DNA of 10,739 nt from Flavobacteriaceae bacterium. GTDB taxonomy: Bacteria; Bacteroidota; Bacteroidia; Flavobacteriales; Flavobacteriaceae. A model generated the notes under the pieces. It had not been told where the DNA came from. It saw nothing but the letters and a program-made list of their open reading frames with translations, and did not search any database. The position numbers were made by a program, and so were the translations under genes. Below are positions 1 through 7,343 of this stretch, piece by piece. The DNA is taken from assembly GCA_020435885.1 (NCBI GenBank), contig JAGQYU010000151.1, forward strand, positions 1 through 10,739. Direction: 5' to 3'. Every line of letters starts with the position of its first letter. Positions within the stretch are counted from its first letter, which is position 1.

Positions 1-329
1 CTACCCCGACGAACTAAGTATTAAATTGTATCCAGTAATAATAAAATTTACAATTCCCTTCAAAAGTGGTAATGGTATTTTTATCACAAATAGGAATAAT
101 TACTTCCCAAATTAGTCTAAATAATAACAAATTACCCATTGTCTGATATGGTCTCTTAAACTCAATGGTTTTAAAATTTTAAGAACCTTTCAATCTATAC
201 AGAATTAATTTTAAACACTATACTAATTTATTTTCTGTTATTATATACTCAATATTAATACATTAAAATATTGATATATAGTTTTTTAAAATATATCATT
301 ACACTACTTTTATTAATTACATACACTAC
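1..329. other. Upstream non-coding region, no gene recognised
   Basis: This AT-rich stretch has no open frame with recognisable protein character on either strand; a short minus-strand frame ending near base 1 gives only low-complexity hydrophobic sequence. It contains an AT palindrome TTAAAATTTTAA (171-182), flanked by GGTT and AACC with one bulged base (167-187). That could form a weak hairpin, but there is no U-tract, so I do not call it a terminator. It probably holds the distal part of the regulatory region of the phosphate operon that starts at 400. Confidence 0.5.
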
Positions 330-347
330 ACATGATTCATATCATGT
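330..347. promoter_or_regulatory. Inverted repeat, candidate operator
   Basis: A perfect 7-bp inverted repeat, ACATGAT, then TCAT, then ATCATGT. It lies just upstream of, and touches, the position expected for the -33 element of the promoter at 369-376. If transcription starts near 383, the repeat spans roughly -53 to -36, a usual place for an activator or a competing repressor. A dimeric HTH protein, such as the one fused to PiT in this operon, would bind a site of this shape. That link is inference. I saw no second copy in the window. Confidence 0.4.
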
Positions 348-376
348 TTTTTTTTCTCGCAATCAGACTAATTTTG
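345..376 (+). promoter_or_regulatory. Bacteroidota-type promoter for the phosphate operon
   Basis: TAATTTTG at 369-376 matches the Bacteroidota -7 element TAnnTTTG exactly. The -33 region, about 18-20 bp upstream, is T-rich (TGTTTT at 345-350) and matches TTTG only partly. Transcription would begin near 383, leaving a leader of about 17 nt before the ATG at 400. This supports that ATG over an in-frame ATG at 271, which lies upstream of the promoter. In AT-rich DNA a single motif match can arise by chance. Confidence 0.45.
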
Positions 377-399
377 TTCATCAAATTAAATCAAGAGCC

Positions 400-1050
400 A
401 TGTTCAATATTTTTAAAACGTCTAGGTCCGTAATTTTAAATATGGACGAGTTTTTTGACAAAATTGATTTAGGCAACCTAAACTTTAAACAAGGTATCCA
501 CAATTACATTAATGGAAATACGGACGAATTTTTAAAAAATATCAATGCTATAATGGTGTTGGAAAGTGAAGCAGATTCCATTCAACGAAAGATAGAAAAC
601 GAATTCTATTTGCATTCGTTAATGCCCAATTATGCCAGTGATGTTTTGAATTTGATTGAGAGTGTAGATGATATTGTCGATATGGGGAAGGCGGTTCTAA
701 GGCAGTTTGAGGTTGAAACCCCCTATATTCCAGAAACTATAAGAAATGACTACCTTGAGTTGGCGAACCTGACTTCTAAATCTGTTGAACATGTGATCCC
801 TGCAGCCAGGACATTTTTTGTTCAACCCGAAAAAGTGAAAGACGGACTTCAAAAAGTGCTTTTTTATCATCGGGAAACGGATAACCTTTCTACCAATATC
901 AAACGAAAAATATTTCAACAATCCGATGAACTTAAGCTCAGTGAAAAGATACATCTTAGATATTTTGCATTACACATTGAACAGGTTTCTGATGTAGCAA
1001 AAAATATTGCTCAACAACTTTCTTCTTTGGTAATTAAGATAAAAATATAA
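400..1050 (+). CDS. DUF47 / PhoU-like phosphate transport accessory protein
   Basis: A 216-residue cytoplasmic all-helical protein of the DUF47 family, relatives of PhoU that are usually encoded next to PiT phosphate permeases and thought to regulate them. Visible signatures are an acidic metal-binding-type motif ESEADSIQRKIE (55-66), a second acidic helix IESVDDIVDMG (87-97), the repeat-like HRETDNLSTNIKRKIF (157-172) and HIEQVSDVAKNIAQQL (192-207). These are the paired E/D-rich helices expected in PhoU-type three-helix bundles. The length is normal for the family. The frame is open back to 271, but the extra 43 residues are low-complexity and unlike the family, and the best promoter lies inside that extension, so the start is placed at 400. 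The stop is 9 nt before the PiT gene, so the two are almost certainly co-transcribed. The family is clear; its exact action on the fused PiT is not known. Confidence 0.9.
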   Translation: MFNIFKTSRSVILNMDEFFDKIDLGNLNFKQGIHNYINGNTDEFLKNINAIMVLESEADSIQRKIENEFYLHSLMPNYASDVLNLIESVDDIVDMGKAVLRQFEVETPYIPETIRNDYLELANLTSKSVEHVIPAARTFFVQPEKVKDGLQKVLFYHRETDNLSTNIKRKIFQQSDELKLSEKIHLRYFALHIEQVSDVAKNIAQQLSSLVIKIKI

Positions 1051-1059
1051 GTCACCAAA

Positions 1060-2856
1060 ATGTTTTTGTTCTTTCTATCCAGCGGACTTTTTTTAGGGTG
1101 GGCATTAGGTGCCAATGATGCTTCCAATGTCTTTGGCTCTGCTGTAGGTTCTAAAATGATTCGGTTTAAACAAGCGGCTGTCTTAGCTTCTGTTTTCGTT
1201 ATTTTAGGTGCCTTATTACAAGGATATGGAGGAACGAATACGTTGGGAAAATTAGGTGAGGTTGATGCTTTAGGCGGAGCATTTACAGTAGCTCTGGCGG
1301 CTGCGCTTTCCGTTTACTGGATGACCCGTTTAAAACTTCCGGTATCAACCTCTCAAGCCATTGTTGGAGCTATCGTTGGATGGAACTTTTTTACACACAA
1401 TCCTACCGATTACCACGCACTGGTTAAAATTGTAATTACCTGGGTATCTGGTCCTCTTCTGGGAGGTATTTTTGCCATTTTACTTTTTTTACTTTTAAAG
1501 TTTATCTTGGCCAAAATAAAGGTTCATTTGGTTCTTTTAGATGCATTTATCAAGTACGGATTACTCATAGTTGGAGCATTTGGCGCATATAGTTTAGGTG
1601 CAAACAATATCGCCAATGTAGTAGGTGTTTTTGTTCCTTCAGCACCCAATTATTCATTAGATTTCGGGTTCTTTACATTAAATGGAACACAATTGTTGTT
1701 TCTCACTGGTGGTTTAGCTATAGCAATAGGGATATTAACCTATTCAAAAAGGGTCATGATGACTGTTGGAAACTCACTGATGAAATTGAATGCCGAAACA
1801 GCTCTTATAGTAGTTTTGGCTCATTCACTTGTACTGTACTTATTTTCTTCACAAGGCATTTCAGATTTCTTTGCAAACCTGGGACTTCCGGCCATACCTC
1901 TGGTTCCTGTTTCGAGCTCACAGGTTATTGTAGGCTCTATACTGGGTATCGGCATACTAAAAGGTGGGCATAATATTCATTTAAAAACTATTGGGAAAAT
2001 TGCTTCGGGCTGGGTGATTACTCCCATAAGCGCCTGGTTGATGACCTTTATCCTCTTGTTCTTCATGAGCAATGTATTTAATTTGAAAGTATCGCAAAAC
2101 CCTTCAAAATATGTCAAAGGAGATGTGATAGAAAATGTTGAAAATCAAAATATTGAAGATAATAATACCAAGGTAATCAATGATTTTGACACAAAAATTG
2201 AACCTGTCAGATCGGTAAACCTGTATAAACCATTTATCATCGTCTCTATAACCCTGCTAATTATCATTATCATCTATCAATATTACAGGTTTCTGAATAT
2301 CAGAGATAAAAATAAGGAAAAAGAATATGTCGAGAATCTGGAAAGATATGACCGACAGCATCAAGTACTAATAAATGAACTGGACAGTACTAAAAATGTA
2401 AAGCTGAAACTCGAAAGAGAAATCAAATCCAAAGAAAAGGAACAGAAAAAAATTGCATTGAGCATAATCAGAAAAAATAACATACTCAACAATTTGAAAA
2501 ATGAAATTGAAAAAATGAAACAAAAACCGGAAGGTGAATTACGATACAGTGATTTGAATACACTGAAATTGTTAATTATTGACAGTTTGAACATCGAAAA
2601 CGAACGAAAGTCATTTCATAAATACATTGAGGAACTCAATACTAATTTCTATAAGAATCTTGAAAAAAAATACCCGGGATTAACCCCTAATGAAAAGAGA
2701 CTTTGTTCTTTATTACGTTTGGATCTAACTTCAAAAGAAATGGCTTCTATTCTGAATTTAAGCCCTAAAAGCGTTGAAATTAACAGGTATAGGTTGCGCA
2801 AAAAAATGCAGGTTAAAAAAAATCAAAAACTATCGAAAATAATCAGAAAACTATAA
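1060..2856 (+). CDS. PiT-family phosphate permease fused to coiled coil and LuxR-type HTH
   Basis: A 598-residue fusion. Residues 1-340 are a complete PiT (PHO4 family) ion-coupled inorganic phosphate symporter of the inner membrane. Both inverted-repeat signatures are present: GANDASNVFGSAVG (17-30) with PVSTSQAIVGAIVG (94-107), and GANNIANVVGVF (180-191) with PVSSSQVIVGSILG (283-296). Next come a polar, Asn/Asp/Glu-rich linker (341-389), an extra TM helix (about 391-408) followed by basic residues, and a Lys/Glu-rich coiled coil (about 413-490). The C-terminal HTH (about 540-590) has the core LTPNEKRLCSLLRLDLTSKE and then LSPKSVEINRYRLRKKM. This HTH is the type found at the end of Bacteroidota TPR-TM-coiled-coil regulators; here the permease takes the place of the sensor. 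PiT proteins are thought to have external termini, so the extra TM would place the HTH in the cytoplasm. The frame is uninterrupted and codon use looks even, arguing against an assembly join. Transport of phosphate is confident; DNA binding is inferred from sequence. Confidence 0.9.
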   Translation: MFLFFLSSGLFLGWALGANDASNVFGSAVGSKMIRFKQAAVLASVFVILGALLQGYGGTNTLGKLGEVDALGGAFTVALAAALSVYWMTRLKLPVSTSQAIVGAIVGWNFFTHNPTDYHALVKIVITWVSGPLLGGIFAILLFLLLKFILAKIKVHLVLLDAFIKYGLLIVGAFGAYSLGANNIANVVGVFVPSAPNYSLDFGFFTLNGTQLLFLTGGLAIAIGILTYSKRVMMTVGNSLMKLNAETALIVVLAHSLVLYLFSSQGISDFFANLGLPAIPLVPVSSSQVIVGSILGIGILKGGHNIHLKTIGKIASGWVITPISAWLMTFILLFFMSNVFNLKVSQNPSKYVKGDVIENVENQNIEDNNTKVINDFDTKIEPVRSVNLYKPFIIVSITLLIIIIIYQYYRFLNIRDKNKEKEYVENLERYDRQHQVLINELDSTKNVKLKLEREIKSKEKEQKKIALSIIRKNNILNNLKNEIEKMKQKPEGELRYSDLNTLKLLIIDSLNIENERKSFHKYIEELNTNFYKNLEKKYPGLTPNEKRLCSLLRLDLTSKEMASILNLSPKSVEINRYRLRKKMQVKKNQKLSKIIRKL

Positions 2857-2883
2857 TTATAACAATAAGTAAATCAATTTAAT

Positions 2884-4254
2884 ATGAAAATGAAACTTTA
2901 TACATTAGTGGCAGCTATGGTTCTGTTAAGTTTGGGAACATATGCTCAAAATGACCAGAAGACCGATTCAATAAGAATCAATCAATATGGTCAGAAAGTA
3001 GATTGGGTAAGCTTGCATCCTGAGGTCCAGAATGGAATTTTAAACTTCACTTCTAAAGACGGAAACTACAGGTTGTGGCTAGATAACCGTGTGCAATTTG
3101 ATGGTGCCTATTTTTTCGACAAAAATACCTATAACCCAATAGGTAATGGTGTAACTATCAGACGGGCACGATTTGCTGTTAAAGCAATTTTACACAAAAA
3201 TTGGTATGGTGAAGTAGATTTGGATTTTGCAGGGTCGCAACTCGAATTGAAAGACGCCTATATTAAATATACCAATGATGCAGGGGCGTTTAATGTAAAA
3301 GCCGGTCATTTTAGAGAAGGCTTTTCAATGGAAACAACTACAACATCCCGATATGTAACTTTTATAGAACGTTCATTACCTTCCAAATTTGCTCCTTCAC
3401 GTCACTTAGGTTTTCAGGTTAATTATATGCAAACCAAATATTTGTTAACCGGTGGTATCCATTTCAACACTATTGGAGACCCCGAAGAAACGCAATTTAG
3501 CCAGGATGCCAATAAAGATTATGGTATTGATGAAGGTTATTCTTTCACCGGAAGGGTTGTCTACAGACCGGTAATAGACAATGAGAAAGTCTTACATATA
3601 GGTACGGCAGCATCATACAGAACACCGAAAACAAGTGCAGAAATACCTTATAGTTATAGATTTAGTACACGTTCAATTTCTAATATCAACAGAAAAAAAT
3701 ATTTAGATACTGATGATATTTTAAATGTTGATAACAGAACCTTGTTTAACGTAGAATTGGCCGGAGCATATAAAAATATCATGTTCCAATCGGAGTATTT
3801 TAATAATGACATAAAGCGCACTGAGGGCCTATCCAAGGTTAATTTAAACGGTCTTTATGCACAGGTAGGATATTTACTCGGAGATGGTAAGTACAGATAC
3901 AATAAAAATGAAGGTGAATTTACACAACCTTATTTAGGGGAGAAAAATGGTGAACTCGAACTCGCCTTCAGATTTGACTATTTAGATCTGAATGATGAAG
4001 TAGCCGGAATTTATGGTGGTTCTGCAAATGGTTACACACTCGGATTGAACTACTATGTCAATACCAATGTCAAACTCATGCTAAACTATTCATATTTAAA
4101 CCATGACCGATATGCCAATGGTAAAGGTAAATTATTTGTAGGCCATGATAGTAATGGTGATCTAACCAAAGACCCATTTGAAGTAGTTGAAGCCAAAGGT
4201 GACGGTGGGGATGATTACGGTCAATTACAATTTAGAATTGAGATAGACTTTTAA
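2884..4254 (+). CDS. OprO/OprP-type phosphate-selective porin
   Basis: A 456-residue outer-membrane beta-barrel of the phosphate-selective porin O and P family, expected to let phosphate or other anions across the outer membrane. A Sec signal peptide (about 1-21, ending TYAQ) precedes the mature protein. The family-like N-terminal part runs through GNYRLWLDNRVQFDGAYFF (60-78), TIRRARFAVKAILHKNWYGE (91-110), then LKDAYIKY (122-129), AGHFREGFSMETTTTSRYVT (140-159) and SRHLGFQVNY (172-181). Alternating amphipathic strands fill the rest, and the chain ends in Phe, as barrel proteins recognised by BAM usually do. The length suits a 16-strand OprP-like barrel. It begins 27 nt after the PiT stop with no terminator between, so inner- and outer-membrane uptake are probably co-expressed. 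An ATG two codons in (2890) is an equally usable start. The family is solid; phosphate selectivity is inferred from family and context. Confidence 0.88.
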   Translation: MKMKLYTLVAAMVLLSLGTYAQNDQKTDSIRINQYGQKVDWVSLHPEVQNGILNFTSKDGNYRLWLDNRVQFDGAYFFDKNTYNPIGNGVTIRRARFAVKAILHKNWYGEVDLDFAGSQLELKDAYIKYTNDAGAFNVKAGHFREGFSMETTTTSRYVTFIERSLPSKFAPSRHLGFQVNYMQTKYLLTGGIHFNTIGDPEETQFSQDANKDYGIDEGYSFTGRVVYRPVIDNEKVLHIGTAASYRTPKTSAEIPYSYRFSTRSISNINRKKYLDTDDILNVDNRTLFNVELAGAYKNIMFQSEYFNNDIKRTEGLSKVNLNGLYAQVGYLLGDGKYRYNKNEGEFTQPYLGEKNGELELAFRFDYLDLNDEVAGIYGGSANGYTLGLNYYVNTNVKLMLNYSYLNHDRYANGKGKLFVGHDSNGDLTKDPFEVVEAKGDGGDDYGQLQFRIEIDF

Positions 4255-4280
4255 TAACAAAACATTTAAAATATACAAAA

Positions 4281-5876
4281 ATGAAAAATCATAAATATTT
4301 AATATTCAGTTTAATGATCACCTTATTTGGTGCCGTTGGCTGTGTAGAAGATGCCGTTTATATGGGAGAAGGTCCCGAAGTAGGTACTTCCACAGTAAAA
4401 TTAAATGAAATTATGTCAACAGGTGATCCTGATTGGTTGGAACTTTACAATGATGGTACAGAAGCTGTTGATCTATCAGGATATAAACTAGCTGATACGA
4501 GTCAGGAATGGACAATAGATAATTTAACTATTCCCGCCAAAGGTTTTGTAACATTCGATTGTGATGATTCTAATATTCCAAATGTTTCCACTAATTTCAA
4601 AATATCATCAGGTGGTGAAAAAATATCACTTTATAACGCTGCAGGAGAATTGATTGATGAAGTTACAACCCCAGATATGTCTTCTCAGGTGGGTTTGACT
4701 TATGGCAGAGAGGTTGATGGTGGTGATGTTTGGGCCGTTATGAGTCCCACCAAGGGCAGTGCTAATAGTAATGAGAATATGGCCCCGGTATTAACAGCTG
4801 AACCAATGACTGAATTTACTGATGTCTATTCAGTTATAGCTTCTGATGCCGATGGTATTTCATCTGTAAAATTGATCTATATGGTAAATGCCGGGGTCCA
4901 GTCCATTGATATGGCTCTGGTAGATGATGAATATAAAACTTCGGTTCCTAAAGTTAAAGTTGGTGATATAGTACAATACTATGTAGTTGCAACAGATAAT
5001 ACGGGTCTAAAAACCTATTATCCTGAAAACGGAAATAGCGATCCTGCTGAATTTACTGTAATTGGAGGTGTTGAAGAACTGTTAATTGAAGGCGCTGAAG
5101 CCGGTTACAGAGGTGAAGTTACATTTAAAGCGAAACCTTATTATCCAGATCAAGTAAATGAATTACGATTGTACTACTTGTTACCGGGGGAAATGCAGGA
5201 TGAAACCAATGATGATAAGACCAAAGTGGATATGGTGTTGAACGGCGATTATTACGAAGGCACAGTGCCGGAACAAAATACTGATGATGTAGTACACTAT
5301 TATATAAGAGTTGAATATACCGATGGAACTAAAACATACTATCCATTGGAAGAAGAAGGCAGCGATTTTGACCACGATTTAGGAACAACCTGGCCCAGTT
5401 ATACCGTTGAGGAAAAAACCTATGACCCTGTTGTAGACCAAACCGTAAACAGTACTCAAGGGCCTCTAACCAGTGCTACTTTCCCGACAAATCCGGTTCC
5501 GGGAACCGATATTAATGTAGTACTGACCTATTCGAGTACAGTTGATATTACAGAAGCCAGGATCTACTTTGCTGTAGGAGATAATCCTGTTTACGAAAAA
5601 GACAATAAAGTAAAAGGTGAAGATGATGGCTCGTTTACACAAACAGGGGTTACAATTAATCTGAAAGATGTTCTTACAATAGATAATCTGTCTTTGAGTG
5701 AATCAGGCGCAAAAGTTTCATTCTACGTGCGTTTACAAGATGCCGACGGTTATGAATACTATTACGCAAATGATGGAACGATGTATATTGATGAATCAGG
5801 CGCAGGTGGTTCAACCGACCAATCAGATGATTTCAAGGCAGATACTTCCTTATGGAATGTCTATAATGTACAATAA
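4281..5876 (+). CDS. Lamin-tail-domain lipoprotein with three tandem Ig-like repeats
   Basis: A 531-residue secreted lipoprotein. The signal peptide ends in a lipobox (FGAVGC, Cys21), followed by VED; acidic residues at +3 and +4 resemble Bacteroidota surface-export signals, so it may face outward. Residues about 37-160 form a lamin-tail domain (LTD): VKLNEIMSTGDPDWLELYND (39-58), LSGYKLAD (65-72) and ISLYNAAGELIDEV (115-128). Three related beta-rich modules follow (about 168-260, 270-375, 395-504). Each closes with a tyrosine-rich signature: VQYYVVATDNTGLKTYYP, VHYYIRVEYTDGTKTYYP, and VSFYVRLQDADGYEYYYA. LTD modules in bacteria are often attached to secreted nucleases or phosphatases, but no catalytic domain is visible here, so a binding or scaffold role is more likely. 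It begins 26 nt after the porin and ends just before a strong terminator, making it the last gene of the phosphate block. Its role in phosphate capture is inferred only from position. Confidence 0.8.
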   Translation: MKNHKYLIFSLMITLFGAVGCVEDAVYMGEGPEVGTSTVKLNEIMSTGDPDWLELYNDGTEAVDLSGYKLADTSQEWTIDNLTIPAKGFVTFDCDDSNIPNVSTNFKISSGGEKISLYNAAGELIDEVTTPDMSSQVGLTYGREVDGGDVWAVMSPTKGSANSNENMAPVLTAEPMTEFTDVYSVIASDADGISSVKLIYMVNAGVQSIDMALVDDEYKTSVPKVKVGDIVQYYVVATDNTGLKTYYPENGNSDPAEFTVIGGVEELLIEGAEAGYRGEVTFKAKPYYPDQVNELRLYYLLPGEMQDETNDDKTKVDMVLNGDYYEGTVPEQNTDDVVHYYIRVEYTDGTKTYYPLEEEGSDFDHDLGTTWPSYTVEEKTYDPVVDQTVNSTQGPLTSATFPTNPVPGTDINVVLTYSSTVDITEARIYFAVGDNPVYEKDNKVKGEDDGSFTQTGVTINLKDVLTIDNLSLSESGAKVSFYVRLQDADGYEYYYANDGTMYIDESGAGGSTDQSDDFKADTSLWNVYNVQ

Positions 5877-5888
5877 CTAAAGTGTAAT

Positions 5889-5918
5889 CCGGGCTGTTTG
5901 TTCAGCCCGGTATTTTTT
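5889..5918 (+). terminator. Rho-independent terminator after the LTD lipoprotein
   Basis: A perfect 8-bp GC-rich stem, CCGGGCTG (5889-5896) with CAGCCCGG (5903-5910), has a 6-nt loop and is followed by TATTTTTT. It begins 12 nt after the upstream stop codon. Its T-tract ends only 3 nt before the next ATG at 5922, which is unusually tight. Confidence 0.9.
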
Positions 5919-5921
5919 AAA

Positions 5922-6668
5922 ATGTCACAGTTTAAAAAACTACTGATCGGGGTACCTATTCTCTTATTTATTATTGTTTCATGTGATAAAAATGATACTT
6001 TTTCATCTGCTGATACCCTTGAATTAATAACATCTTATAATGTTGATGTAATAGAGCCTTCGGGTCTGGCGGTTAACAGTTCGGGTAACATTTTGTACAC
6101 GGTTAGTGACAATACCAATAAGATCTATAAATTGACAACAACGGGCAGTATTATCCAATCCTACAGTTATGTTGGCAATGACCTTGAAGGAGTTTCATTG
6201 TATACCGATAATAAATTATTAGTAGCTGAAGAACGGACGAAAGAAATAGTAGTTTTTGATATGACTACCAATCAAACGGTAAAACATGAGATAGCTTATG
6301 AAAACAACGATGAAAACAGTGGCCTTGAAGGGGTCACATATGATGCTGATGATAATTCCATATTCATACTTAATGAAAAATCACCGGGATTATTGATCGA
6401 GCTCAATTCAAATTTTTCAATGGCATCTGAAACAGAACTGAATTTTGCTGTAGACTTTTCGGGTATATTTTATGAGAGCCTGAACAAAAATCTGTGGATC
6501 GTGAGCGATCAGAGTAGATCTGTATACAAATGCGACCTTAAAGGGAGAGTGTTGGAGAATTATCCGATAAATGTTAGTAAAGCCGAAGGGATAGCCGTAA
6601 CCATTGATAAAATTTACATCATAAGTGATTCAGAAGAAAAACTGTACATTTTTAAAAAACCGGAGTAA
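5922..6668 (+). CDS. SdiA-regulated-type beta-propeller lipoprotein
   Basis: A 248-residue lipoprotein. The start at 5922 is chosen because it gives a clean type II signal peptide, MSQFKKLL followed by a hydrophobic run to the lipobox IIVSC (Cys21); the in-frame ATG at 5898 lies inside the terminator loop and adds only eight residues. The mature part carries five evenly spaced motifs typical of SdiA-regulated/YjiK-type propellers: EPSGLAVN (45-52), LEGVSLY (88-94), GLEGVTYD (134-141), DFSGIFYE (178-185) and KAEGIAVT (220-227). Each precedes a strand such as ILYTVSD or IYIISD, and acidic residues cluster near the motifs. The family is named after SdiA-controlled genes of enterobacteria; its biochemical function is not settled, though the fold resembles phytase-like and NHL-type propellers. 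The gene heads the block that continues 28 nt later with the CYTH-like gene. No good promoter was seen, so expression may depend on read-through of the terminator. Confidence 0.75.
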   Translation: MSQFKKLLIGVPILLFIIVSCDKNDTFSSADTLELITSYNVDVIEPSGLAVNSSGNILYTVSDNTNKIYKLTTTGSIIQSYSYVGNDLEGVSLYTDNKLLVAEERTKEIVVFDMTTNQTVKHEIAYENNDENSGLEGVTYDADDNSIFILNEKSPGLLIELNSNFSMASETELNFAVDFSGIFYESLNKNLWIVSDQSRSVYKCDLKGRVLENYPINVSKAEGIAVTIDKIYIISDSEEKLYIFKKPE

Positions 6669-6696
6669 CAATTAAATTTAAAAAAGTAAAATAGAA

Positions 6697-7338
6697 ATGG
6701 CAAAACCTGAAATGAAAATAGGTGAGATATCTAAACCCCGATTTGAGTTTAGAACTTTTGGGCAAAACTTTGATGCATCTGCCAGGTTAATGGCACGATT
6801 ATCTGTTCCGGTTCCACAAAAGGTCTGGGAACGTGAGTCGGATGAAATTTATATAATGTCTAAAACAAATGACATTAACAATACCAAGATCCGTGATGGC
6901 AAAATGGATATAAAGACTTACGTACAAACTGTTGATGGACTGGAGCAGTGGAATCCATTGATGAAAGGTGAATTTCCCATAACCAAAGAAGTCCTAGAAA
7001 AAGATGTATTCCCGGCCTTCCAGGTAACAATGCCCGAATTGACAAAACAAACATATACCCTGGATGAATTTTTGAAAATGATAGAAGATCACCATGATCT
7101 ACAAAGTGTAAAAGTACACAAGCAACGCTTTGGTTATATGGTCAATGATACAATTTGTGAAGTAGGTAATGTATTGATAAACGGGGCAAAAGTAGTTACG
7201 ATAAATTCAGAATCTACTGAGGTCAAAGATATAAAGAAAACAATGATCGATTGTGAATTGGAAGACTTTGAAAACATTAACTATCTGCAAGCAATTAAAA
7301 GAGTAATAGGCTGGATTAATAAACCACTGGCAAATTAA
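6697..7338 (+). CDS. Divergent CYTH-like (triphosphate tunnel fold) protein
   Basis: A 213-residue soluble protein with no signal peptide or membrane segment. I read it as a divergent member of the CYTH/triphosphate tunnel superfamily. FEFRTFG (16-22) stands where the ExExK motif is expected; DEIYIMS (49-55) and TKIRDGKMDIKTY (63-75) resemble the canonical strands that present Arg and Lys to the phosphates; VKVHKQRFGYMV (138-149) resembles the KxRY strand; and INSEST (169-174) could be the late acidic strand. The conserved-looking GLEQWNP (81-87) is not a standard CYTH motif. Because the ExExK metal site is not intact, the protein may bind rather than hydrolyse a phosphate chain, or may use different residues. 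The neighbouring gene, 5 nt downstream, is a canonical CYTH protein, which supports the reading. The assignment rests on motif spacing by eye and could be wrong. Confidence 0.5.
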   Translation: MAKPEMKIGEISKPRFEFRTFGQNFDASARLMARLSVPVPQKVWERESDEIYIMSKTNDINNTKIRDGKMDIKTYVQTVDGLEQWNPLMKGEFPITKEVLEKDVFPAFQVTMPELTKQTYTLDEFLKMIEDHHDLQSVKVHKQRFGYMVNDTICEVGNVLINGAKVVTINSESTEVKDIKKTMIDCELEDFENINYLQAIKRVIGWINKPLAN

Positions 7339-7343
7339 AGATC

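Noticed and set aside
1..102. Minus-strand end of an upstream gene stopping at base 1
   Set aside because: The frame is only about 30 codons, low-complexity, and shows no family resemblance.
167..187. AT-rich palindrome as a terminator of an upstream gene
   Set aside because: The stem is almost all A-T with a bulge and no T-tract follows; such palindromes are expected in AT-rich spacers.
271..399. N-terminal extension of the DUF47 frame
   Set aside because: The 43 added residues are low-complexity, unlike the family, and contain the best promoter match and the inverted repeat.
5699..5804. 13-bp direct repeat TGAATCAGGCGCA (5699-5711 and 5792-5804)
   Set aside because: Both copies encode the same in-frame ESGA tetrapeptide in the lipoprotein; a chance or coding-level repeat is enough explanation.
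5698..5880. Short + strand frame overlapping the end of the LTD lipoprotein
   Set aside because: It overlaps a well-supported gene in another frame and its translation is Met/Gln/Thr-rich without any recognisable feature.
6697..7338. Classifying the divergent CYTH-like protein as a VTC-type polyphosphate polymerase
   Set aside because: It is shorter, lacks the VTC motif set as far as I can see, and the ExExK-like position is degenerate.
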